Assembly: GCA_003222555.1 (NCBI GenBank)
Contig: QHWL01000167.1
Span: forward strand, 1-5,438
DNA length: 5,438 bases
Direction: 5' to 3'
DNA from: Acidobacteriota bacterium
GTDB taxonomy: Bacteria > Acidobacteriota > Vicinamibacteria > Vicinamibacterales > CAVVIG01
The notes under the pieces were generated by a model. That model made no database searches and was not told the DNA's origin. It worked only from the letters and a program-made list of their open reading frames with translations. A program made the position numbers and the translations under genes. Positions 1 to 5,438 of this stretch are shown piece after piece (the stretch's first letter is position 1; each line of letters starts with the position of its first letter).

Positions 1-1545
1 AACGCTGAGACGGTTGCGCCACCCATTCATGAATTGCAGCCCGGTCTTGAAGGCATGCGATCCCGTGACATAGGAGACGACGAACTTTTCATTCATTTGG
101 CCGAAAATTTGCCTGTTCCAGCTGATGGGGGCACCGTACCGGTAGTTCCTCGCCAAATCCAAGACACTATGGACGTCGTAGGGCCCCGCAGTTTTAGTCG
201 CCAAGTCCTCAGGATCGGCGGCTCCGTGGCGTTGGTTCCATATCCCGTAGACGATAGCCGTACCCCCTTCAAACAAGAGCCGGTTAGTGGCCGGATAATT
301 CCAGGTCACTTGTCCTTTCCAGTTGGGCCAATAGAAGGCGTTCGTGAGGCCTTCGGGCGAAGCGGTTCCGGCATCGAGGCTGAAACAGTTGCAATTGCGT
401 TCGTTGGTGAACCACGCGGCGATCTTGTGTTTCTCGACGGGATGCCACGTGACGCGGCCCGTGACCTCCCGGTAATAGTTAAGGCTGTACGCTGGTCGAC
501 TCAGATCAGGCGTATAGAACAAGCTATTCGGCGTCGCGTTCCAGTAGTTCCCAGGATAATAATCGGAGGTGACCGATCGTCGCCAAGTCGTGAAGAACCA
601 CAGCTTGTCCTGTTCGATCGGCCCGCCGAGCCCGCCGCCCACGTCATAGCGTCGCCTGATGAAGGGCACCGTGGTAAGACTCTTGGCGCGCAGCGCGGCA
701 TCTAGATTGTCTGTCTGCATGCTTTTCGTCGCAAGATTTGCCGTGCCGGACCCACTGAAGATATTGCCGCCGTCCCTCGGAATGATATTCACGACGGCGC
801 CGCCGCTCTCACTTTCCGCCGAAGCAGCGCCCGTCTGGACGGCGGTTTCCGCGACGCCCGCGGGGTTGACGCTCGTCATGCGGTTGCCAGCGGCCACCAG
901 GGTTCCGAAAAACATTCCCTCCCGCAGCTGTTGAAAGTCGTCCAGACGACTGCCGTGGATCATGAACCCCTGGTTATTCTCACCCTTATTGCCGCCGACA
1001 TCCTGCGACGTGGCGCCAGTGTTATATACGGTCCCAGGGATAAGCGTGACATATTCGTTCACCGTTCGATTAGTCGGGAGCGCCTCGACGACCTCCCGCG
1101 CGAACACTTTCTGCTGATTGACATTTTGAGTGTCCACAATCGGCGCAGCCCCGGAGACCGTGACCGTCTCCTGGAGTGTCCCGACATTGAGGTCGGCATT
1201 CACGTTTGCCGTGAACCCTGTCGTCAGCTCGACACCCTCCCGCTTAAGCGTGCTGAAGCCGGCCAACGTGAACGTGACTGTGTAAACCCCGGGCCGCAGA
1301 TCCACAAGCTTGTACTCTCCCTGGTTGTCGGTGACGACGGTGCGGACCTTTTCGATCAGCGCAGGACTGGCCGCTTCCACTGTGACGCCAGGCAGGACTG
1401 CTCCCGACGTGTCTCTCACCGTCCCCCCGATGCTGCCACTCGCCAAACCCTGCGCGCGCCCCGCGACCGGCAACAGCACGAGACTCAACGCGAGCCCGAG
1501 ACACCCGAGGAGGTGTCCGTTCACGGCTCTCTTCGTTCTCGCCAT
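1..1545 (-). CDS. TonB-dependent receptor, Oar-like, with N-terminal carboxypeptidase-regulatory-like domain (3' end outside window)
   Basis: Outer-membrane, TonB/ExbBD-energised transporter; substrate unknown. My reading gives 515 residues from ATG at 1545-1543 with no stop down to base 1. Start chosen because AGGAGGT lies just upstream. Residues 1-31 form a signal peptide (MARTKR basic end, hydrophobic LGLALSLVLLPVAG, likely cleavage after GRA). Residues about 35-115 are a carboxypeptidase-regulatory-like beta-sandwich (GTVRDTSGAVLPGVTV, DNQGEYKLVDLRPGVYTV, AGFSTLKREGVEL). Residues about 124-290 are the plug, opening with LQETVTVSGAAPIVDTQN and containing the family-typical SESGGAVVNIIPRDGGN stretch. 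From about residue 300 (RRRYDVGGGLGGPI, KLWFFTTW) the barrel begins. The family is usually about 1000-1200 residues, so roughly half is present. Such receptors are abundant in Acidobacteriota and often import glycans, peptides or chelates; nothing here picks one. A C-N-C pair sits at residues 385-387. The family call is secure; the ligand is not. Confidence 0.95.
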   Translation of the reverse strand, partial: MARTKRAVNGHLLGCLGLALSLVLLPVAGRAQGLASGSIGGTVRDTSGAVLPGVTVEAASPALIEKVRTVVTDNQGEYKLVDLRPGVYTVTFTLAGFSTLKREGVELTTGFTANVNADLNVGTLQETVTVSGAAPIVDTQNVNQQKVFAREVVEALPTNRTVNEYVTLIPGTVYNTGATSQDVGGNKGENNQGFMIHGSRLDDFQQLREGMFFGTLVAAGNRMTSVNPAGVAETAVQTGAASAESESGGAVVNIIPRDGGNIFSGSGTANLATKSMQTDNLDAALRAKSLTTVPFIRRRYDVGGGLGGPIEQDKLWFFTTWRRSVTSDYYPGNYWNATPNSLFYTPDLSRPAYSLNYYREVTGRVTWHPVEKHKIAAWFTNERNCNCFSLDAGTASPEGLTNAFYWPNWKGQVTWNYPATNRLLFEGGTAIVYGIWNQRHGAADPEDLATKTAGPYDVHSVLDLARNYRYGAPISWNRQIFGQMNEKFVVSYVTGSHAFKTGLQFMNGWRNRLSV

Positions 1546-1550
1546 CGCTC

Positions 1551-1557
1551 ACCTCCT
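1551..1557 (-). promoter_or_regulatory. Shine-Dalgarno of the TonB-dependent receptor
   Basis: On the minus strand the sequence reads AGGAGGTGAGCG followed by ATG at 1545. This is a near-perfect anti-16S match at 5 bases' spacing. It fixes the start of the receptor and suggests strong translation. No convincing -35/-10 pair was seen further upstream. Confidence 0.85.
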
Positions 1558-1635
1558 CAGCATCCTGTGCGGCCGCCTTACCGCGACGACGGGCGTTCCT
1601 CGCTCATCGCCGCGACGAGACAGACCCCTGGTCGA

Positions 1636-1650
1636 CGGCATCGAATGCCG
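1636..1650. repeat. Short perfect inverted repeat upstream of the receptor gene
   Basis: Arms CGGCAT (1636-1641) and ATGCCG (1645-1650) are separated by 3 bases. It lies about 90 bases upstream of the receptor ATG and downstream of the doubtful small ORF. No T-run follows on the minus strand, so it is not a standard intrinsic terminator. It could be an operator or an mRNA leader hairpin, or chance in GC-rich DNA. No known regulator site is recognised. Confidence 0.35.
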
Positions 1651-1690
1651 ACTGCGGTGATTGACCCCGGCTCGCCGGCAAAACGGTCGG

Positions 1691-2038
1691 CTATTCGCTC
1701 CCCGTGCCTCGGCCGCCGGCCGCGCCACGGCGCCGGCTCGGTGCCGACAGTAACTGCGTCATCGCGATCGTGTTCTCGACAAACAGGCAGTAGGGCGTTT
1801 GGTCGCCGTGGATCGGCGCCAATGTCGTCGACCTGCAGCTGCGCGCAGGTTGGCGGGCGCCTGTCCGTTGTAATTCGGAGGGGGTCGGGGTGTGGAGCTG
1901 CGCAGTTCGCGCGCGGCCTCCCGCCGCGTCGCGCAGGCATTTGAAGTCGCTGGCAACCACCTGCTGTTCCGGGCTGGGGCGCGCACACGCCGACCAGACC
2001 GCAGCGGCACGCAGCGCAAGCGAGACTACGCGCTTCAT
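1691..2038 (-). CDS. Doubtful small ORF, possibly a decayed secreted-protein gene
   Basis: 115 codons, not recognised. The start ATG at 2038 has AGGGG four bases upstream, a modest ribosome binding site. The N-terminus (MKRVVSLALRAAAVWSACA) looks like a signal peptide: basic end, hydrophobic core, possible cleavage near SACA. The next stretch, VVASDFKCLRD, is protein-like with GC-rich third positions. The middle (about residues 39-75) is poorly protein-like in this frame, whereas a second minus-strand frame reads PPPNYNGQAPANLRA with good codon use. The original frame becomes plausible again at TPYCLFVENTIAMTQLL, then ends in a low-complexity Arg/Gly tail. This alternation suggests a frame-disrupted gene (real decay or sequence error), a poorly conserved small secreted protein, or chance in GC-rich DNA. 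No catalytic or binding motif is visible. Confidence 0.3.
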   Translation of the reverse strand: MKRVVSLALRAAAVWSACARPSPEQQVVASDFKCLRDAAGGRARTAQLHTPTPSELQRTGARQPARSCRSTTLAPIHGDQTPYCLFVENTIAMTQLLSAPSRRRGAAGGRGTGSE

Positions 2039-2070
2039 AATGCCCCTGTTCCGATGTCACCCGAAGGCAA

Positions 2071-2090
2071 CGTAGGGTAGTCCACCTACG
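2071..2090. repeat. Inverted repeat upstream of the small ORF
   Basis: Arms CGTAGG (2071-2076) and CCTACG (2085-2090) flank an 8-base loop. Overlapping alternatives exist: GTAG (2077-2080) with CTAC (2086-2089), and CCAC (2082-2085) with GTGG (2090-2093). It lies 33-52 bases upstream of the small ORF's ATG and about 30 bases past the stop of the frameshifted remnant, where a promoter or operator would sit. No T-run follows, so it is not a classical terminator. No specific regulator is assigned. Confidence 0.35.
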
Positions 2091-2121
2091 TGGAGGGCGC
2101 AAGACTTTGACCTCCGATTCG

Positions 2122-2408
2122 TCAATTGGGTGACGACGTTCCGCCGCCACCACCGCCGGCCATAGGCCTCAGGTCGAATGTGAAATCGAAGACCGACGCG
2201 GCGTCGATGGTGGCACCGCGGTAGGCTGTGCCATTGGCGCCCGAGTCCAGGAATAAACGGAAATCGCCAATCGGTAGGGCGCCCGTTGCGGTTAGCGTTG
2301 CCGGATCCGTATCGATTTCGACGATGTGACGTGCCGGCTCGAACCGATCGCGAATCCGTTCGCGCCGAAACTGTTACCTATGTCTCCGGAATAGACCAAC
2401 GGGTATTG
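2122..2408 (-). pseudogene. Frameshifted 3' remnant of an unrecognised protein-coding gene
   Basis: Two minus-strand frames carry convincing coding sequence but neither is a complete gene. Right after the stop of the upstream membrane-protein gene, and in the same frame, the translation reads QYPLVYSGDIGNSFGANGFA and ends at a TAA at 2294-2292. From about 2350 a second frame reads RFEPARHIVEIDTDPATLTA, then DFRLFLDSGANGTAYRGATI, VFDFTFDLRPM and a GGGGGG tail, ending TGA at 2124-2122. Third codon positions in this part are strongly GC-rich, as in the neighbouring real genes. The second frame has no ATG, GTG or TTG start after its upstream TAA at 2376-2374. Joining the frames near GFAIG/SRFEPAR gives a continuous beta-rich-looking segment of about 95 residues. 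I take it as the C-terminal remnant of a secreted protein broken by deletion and frameshift. A sequencing indel is an alternative for the shift, but would not explain the missing start. Family not recognised. Confidence 0.55.
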
Positions 2409-3761
2409 TCAGAGACCGAGGTATAGGCGATACAGCACATTGCTTGGGATGTGAAAATTATCAGTCATCAAGATCACGCCGAAGAAGATCAGAACGACGC
2501 TGCAGACCAGGCCCAAGGTCGATGCCACTCTCTGCAGCGAGCTGAGAAGCGGCAGGGCTTGAGAGAGAAAAAACGCCGCAACCAGATAGGGGATCGCAAT
2601 ACCCACCGAGAACAGAAACAGGGCGAGCGCTCCGAGCCAGGCCGATCCGACAGTGCCGACATAGATCATCAACGACATGAAGAGCGCGCCGCCGAAGCAA
2701 GTCGAGCAGCCGACGGCAAAGGCAGATCCCATGAACATCACTTTGAGCGGATCCAGCCATCTGGAGTGTGTGCGCCCGACGCCGAACAACGGCAGACGAC
2801 ACAGTCCCGACGTGTCAGACCTGACGGCCACCCCAATTCCAAGAAGAAGAATGCCGACGCCGGCGGCGATGCCAAGAGGCCGATTCCAGTGTTCCATGAT
2901 GCCCGAGGTTTCGAGCTTCTGGCCCGCGAGCCCCGCCAGCGAACCGGTCGCTGTAAACACCACGGTAAAGCCGGCGATGAAATAGAGCGCCGTCCGGATC
3001 ACTTGCGCCCGCGCGCCCGCAGGATTTGCTAAACCCCGTTCCATGCTGATCCCGGTCAGAGCAAACGTGTAATACACGGTCAGCTGGAGCAAGCAGGGCG
3101 AAAGCACTGCCAACAACCCGGCCAGCAGTGCGAATAACGTGGGCAGCGAGAGATCGGCTTCCCTGAGATCTTGTGGGTAGCGAATTGGCAACTCCCACCG
3201 CATCACTTGTTGACTGTGGTCGGCTGGCTGGTGAGTGGCGAGCTCGAAGAACGAGGCGTTCTGGGAGATCAGCGGCTTTCCCTCGACATCGCGGGTCGGA
3301 AAACGAACGACGGAAACGCGATGATGGTAGGAGTCCCTGACGACAGTGCTGTCCACCGGGGAAACCGGGTCCTCATTGTCGACGTGGAACGAAACGGCGG
3401 GAGGCGCCAGAGGAAGCTCGCCGAGGTGGATGTCCTCGAAGACATAGAACACGGCGAACTGTTCCGGCAGATACTTGGCGGCCTCCCGCGTCTGCTCGGT
3501 CATCGTGTAGTACTCCGGCGTGGCGTAGATGCCGGAGATACTGGCGGAGTCGTGACTGTGATGGTGCCCGGCGTCCTGTGCCGGCTTCAGAAGCGTCCGC
3601 ATCACCTTCGAGGTGAGGCCGGCCTTGAACGTGAGAATGTCCACCCGTTTGGCGGGTCCCCAACGGGAGACGACAAACAGCCAGGACCAGGCGGCAACAA
3701 CACCGAGCAAGATCAAGCCCGCAGCCCGCGCCCAACGTAAGCCGCTCATCGGTTCCTGCAT
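2409..3761 (-). CDS. CcdA/DsbD-type transmembrane protein with His-rich extracytoplasmic N-terminal region
   Basis: Inner-membrane protein of 450 residues, probably passing reducing equivalents across the membrane to extracytoplasmic partners, as CcdA and the DsbD membrane domain do. Residues about 13-31 are an N-terminal membrane anchor. Residues about 35-200 are soluble, with a GHHHSHD cluster (His 66-68 and 70) and YHHR at 145-148; the fold is unrecognised. Six predicted helices follow (about 206-230, 256-279, 294-312, 343-369, 372-397, 414-433). LLAVLSPCLLQL places Cys223 like the first-helix Cys of CcdA. GSAFAVGCSTCFGG (Cys352, Cys355) matches the position of the second CcdA Cys, but as CxxC followed by GG rather than the usual PCxGP. 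No thioredoxin domain is present, unlike full DsbD. The ATG at 3761 has no clear ribosome site; an in-frame ATG at 3749 has AGGA four bases upstream and may be the true start. The gene begins 10 bases after the upstream stop, indicating one operon. Transport rather than electron transfer is possible. Confidence 0.85.
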   Translation of the reverse strand: MQEPMSGLRWARAAGLILLGVVAAWSWLFVVSRWGPAKRVDILTFKAGLTSKVMRTLLKPAQDAGHHHSHDSASISGIYATPEYYTMTEQTREAAKYLPEQFAVFYVFEDIHLGELPLAPPAVSFHVDNEDPVSPVDSTVVRDSYHHRVSVVRFPTRDVEGKPLISQNASFFELATHQPADHSQQVMRWELPIRYPQDLREADLSLPTLFALLAGLLAVLSPCLLQLTVYYTFALTGISMERGLANPAGARAQVIRTALYFIAGFTVVFTATGSLAGLAGQKLETSGIMEHWNRPLGIAAGVGILLLGIGVAVRSDTSGLCRLPLFGVGRTHSRWLDPLKVMFMGSAFAVGCSTCFGGALFMSLMIYVGTVGSAWLGALALFLFSVGIAIPYLVAAFFLSQALPLLSSLQRVASTLGLVCSVVLIFFGVILMTDNFHIPSNVLYRLYLGL

Positions 3762-3771
3762 GGTTCGCGGC

Positions 3772-5438
3772 CTATTTCACGTTGACGGTCATCTCCATGC
3801 CGCGATGGTAGGTGCACACAAGTTTGTAGCTGCCCGCTCGGGAAGGCGCAGTCCATTCAATCGTCCGTCGCTGATTTCCCGTCAAGACCACTTCGCTGAA
3901 CGCCGCATCCGCGGAAACGATGTTGTGGTCGACATCATCCTGGTTCTCGAATTCGAACGTGATCTTCTGGCCGGGGGTCACGTCCAGCGTCGCCGGGGAG
4001 AACCTGAACGCCTTCGCGACAACCGACCGGGCGTTCGACGGTCGATTCACCGGCGCCGTCGGCGTCGCGAATGCCGTGTAGGGGTTCACGCCGCCATGCG
4101 GCCCGCCGATATCGGCGACAACCTTGAAGCTCCGATTGTCCGGCGCGACCTGGACGAACGTGCCGCCGTGAGGGTCTCCAAGTTTCGGCGTCTGGATCGT
4201 CGCGAGCATCTTGAGCGTTTCGCGATCGAACACGCTGATGGAGCCCAGGTTGTTGCTGATCCACAATTCCTTCCCGTCCGGCGACAAGACGATGTGATCG
4301 GCCTGGCACAGTCCCTCCGGACACGACAGCTGCTCGCGTCTGATGGCCATGGTCGTCGTATCGATGGCCGCGAACGTCGCGCCCTTCTGTCCATTGCCCC
4401 CTTCGCCTTTGTTCGCGACATAGGCAATCTTCTCGTCCGGCGAAAGGCGAATGCCGTATGGGCCGCGACCAGTAGGGGCAACGCCCAGAATTCGCCCCGT
4501 GTCCAAGTCGAGTTTCACGAGCTTGCTGGTCGGGGCAATCGTGACGTAGCCCGTCTTGCCATCCTGCGTAATGGCGGTCCAGACGGGTCCGGGTCCAACC
4601 GGAAAATTCGCGACGATTTGCATCGTTTCCGCGTTGATCTTCGCCACCCAGCCGTCGATTTCGCGTCCACTAGCGTCGCGAGTGATGCCAGGCCGGACGG
4701 TGACGTAGATAAACTGGCCGTCGGGCGACGGAAACGCGATGTACGGCCGGCCATTGAAATCGCCGGCGGGAATCCCGCGTACCACTTTGTTGGTTGCGGG
4801 ATCGACCAAGAAGATCGGCAGCGGTCCCTGGAACGAATCGAAGAGGATGTACTTGTCTGCAAAGACCTGACTGTGGTGCGTCGAGCCGCCGGTGTTGATC
4901 AACGCGGCAAGCTTCAAGGTTTTCGCGTCAACGACTGCGGTCGGGCCGCCGAATGACCCAAAGAAGCCCTCCGCGCGTCCGCGGCCGCCAGTCGTGGACG
5001 GCCCTGACGGAACGTAGATGAATCTCCCGTCGGGCGACAGCGTAATGCCGTGCGGCGTCGACGGCATGTCGATATCGGCGACGGCGATGATCTTCCGCGC
5101 CTTCGCGTCGATGACGATGACCATCGGTTTGTCGGCGGTGGAGTTGTAACTCACGCTGGCGTTGGTGATGAACAACAGGTCGCCGCCTTTGGTTTCGTAA
5201 GCCGGCTTGCCGCTGGCGTCGAACGTCCGCACGACTTTGATGCCGAAATCAGGTTTATCGACCGCCATCAGCTTCAGCAGCTCGGTGGCTGGGCCTGCGG
5301 TGCCCGCAGGTGTGCCTCGCCCTCCTCGCGCCGGCGGTTCTTGGCTCGGTTGAGCTTCCGCGGCCTGGCCCGCTGCGCCCGTTGCTGTGCCTCGCTGTGG
5401 TTCGGCGGGCGCCGCCCCGATCTGCGCCCGACGGGCGA
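3772..5438 (-). CDS. YVTN-like beta-propeller protein with C-terminal cupredoxin domain (5' end outside window)
   Basis: Probably a secreted or periplasmic copper protein; reaction unknown. The frame stays open from the TAG at 3774-3772 to the right edge, giving at least 554 residues. The first ATG, at 5268, lacks a good ribosome site and is probably internal; residues below are numbered from it. The 56 upstream residues are Pro/Ala/Gly-rich, like a linker after a signal peptide. Residues about 10-400 are propeller blades with YVTN-type motifs (PHGITLSPDGRFIYV, SPDGQFIYVTV, GIRLSPDEKIAYVANKG, IVLSPDGKELWISNN). His 73, 131, 132, 325, 367 and 391 fall at blade-start positions; a Cys316/Cys321 pair lies in SCPEGLCQ. 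Residues about 414-498 are a cupredoxin domain: FRFSPATLDVTPGQKITFEF, then His448 (DVDHNI), Cys485, His488 and Met491 or Met493 (CTYHRGMEM), a full type 1 ligand set. One Cys argues against CuA. The architecture recalls NosZ, but sequence motifs specific to NosZ were not seen. The following CcdA-like gene is co-transcribed. Confidence 0.9.
   Translation of the reverse strand, partial: ARRAQIGAAPAEPQRGTATGAAGQAAEAQPSQEPPARGGRGTPAGTAGPATELLKLMAVDKPDFGIKVVRTFDASGKPAYETKGGDLLFITNASVSYNSTADKPMVIVIDAKARKIIAVADIDMPSTPHGITLSPDGRFIYVPSGPSTTGGRGRAEGFFGSFGGPTAVVDAKTLKLAALINTGGSTHHSQVFADKYILFDSFQGPLPIFLVDPATNKVVRGIPAGDFNGRPYIAFPSPDGQFIYVTVRPGITRDASGREIDGWVAKINAETMQIVANFPVGPGPVWTAITQDGKTGYVTIAPTSKLVKLDLDTGRILGVAPTGRGPYGIRLSPDEKIAYVANKGEGGNGQKGATFAAIDTTTMAIRREQLSCPEGLCQADHIVLSPDGKELWISNNLGSISVFDRETLKMLATIQTPKLGDPHGGTFVQVAPDNRSFKVVADIGGPHGGVNPYTAFATPTAPVNRPSNARSVVAKAFRFSPATLDVTPGQKITFEFENQDDVDHNIVSADAAFSEVVLTGNQRRTIEWTAPSRAGSYKLVCTYHRGMEMTVNVK
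5287..5394 (-). repeat. Imperfect direct repeat within the Pro/Ala/Gly-rich N-terminal stretch
   Basis: Two 33-base copies (5362-5394 and 5287-5319) match at 25 of 33 positions by my hand alignment, 75 bases apart and in the same codon frame. They encode RGTATGAAGQA and RGTPAGTAGPA. This supports an internally duplicated low-complexity linker ahead of the propeller, and supports this stretch being translated in the propeller's frame. Confidence 0.5.

Noticed and set aside
34..705. Plus-strand ORF of 223 codons
   Set aside because: It is antisense to the receptor plug and barrel, whose minus-strand frame is continuous and family-typical. No domain or convincing ribosome site was seen.
1501..1512. 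Possible lipobox (LLGC, residues 12-15) in the receptor
   Set aside because: The Cys comes before the hydrophobic core rather than after it, and a normal signal peptidase I site (GRA) follows at about residue 31. Receptors of this family are not lipoproteins.
1636..1650. Intrinsic terminator
   Set aside because: The 6-base arms can pair, but no T-run follows on the minus strand, and the site precedes a gene start rather than following a secure gene end.
931..1944. Plus-strand ORF of 337 codons
   Set aside because: It runs antisense across the receptor's signal peptide, carboxypeptidase-like domain and plug, and its translation is Arg/Pro-rich low complexity with no domain.
1578..2153. Minus-strand ORF of 191 codons overlapping the small ORF and running into the receptor leader
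   Set aside because: The translation is Arg/Pro-rich with no motif or signal peptide, and it occupies a different frame from the better-looking small ORF. It is most likely a GC-driven open frame.
3775..4029. CuA site in the cupredoxin domain
   Set aside because: CuA requires two Cys in a CxxxC loop. This loop has a single Cys485 followed by His488 and Met, which is a mononuclear type 1 pattern.
3613..4956. Long plus-strand ORF of 447 codons
   Set aside because: It is antisense to the propeller-cupredoxin and CcdA-like genes, which have clear domains and motifs. Its product is Arg-rich with no recognisable domain, as expected for the opposite strand of GC-rich coding DNA.
1..5438. CRISPR array, tRNA/rRNA gene, insertion sequence, or haem-binding CxxCH cytochrome
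   Set aside because: No regularly spaced repeats, tRNA- or rRNA-like segments, transposase motifs with terminal inverted repeats, or CxxCH motifs in the accepted genes were found on reading the window.

Overview
The window looks like high-GC Acidobacteriota-type DNA (Vicinamibacteria-like). The grounds are an Oar-like TonB-dependent receptor with an N-terminal carboxypeptidase-regulatory-like domain, a family greatly expanded in that phylum, and GC-rich third codon positions. This is inferred from family character; no search was run. Every supportable gene lies on the minus strand, so transcription runs from base 5438 towards base 1.

Region by region, in transcription order. (1) 5438-3772: a secreted-type protein made of a YVTN-like beta-propeller followed by a C-terminal single-copper cupredoxin domain. 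Its reading frame stays open through a Pro/Ala/Gly-rich stretch to the window edge, so the true N-terminus is not seen. (2) 3761-2409: a polytopic membrane protein with a His-rich extracytoplasmic N-terminal region and a CcdA/DsbD-type transmembrane domain. It starts 10 bases after the previous stop, so the two are almost certainly one operon. (3) 2408-2122: a frameshifted coding remnant with no usable start. (4) 2121-1546: mostly intergenic, with one doubtful 115-codon ORF (2038-1691) and two short inverted repeats. (5) 1545-1: the first 515 residues of the TonB-dependent receptor (signal peptide, carboxypeptidase-like domain, plug, start of the barrel), with a strong Shine-Dalgarno; it runs off the left edge.

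The most interesting part is the pair at 2409-5438. A propeller with several His residues at blade-start positions, joined to a cupredoxin, has the same gross architecture as nitrous oxide reductase (NosZ), but the cupredoxin has one Cys (type 1-like) rather than the two of a CuA site. The adjacent CcdA-like protein keeps membrane cysteines of the kind that carry reductant across the membrane, which would suit maturation or copper loading of a secreted Cys-ligated cupredoxin. This functional link is an inference. The receptor may or may not belong to the same system, because decayed DNA separates it from the pair.
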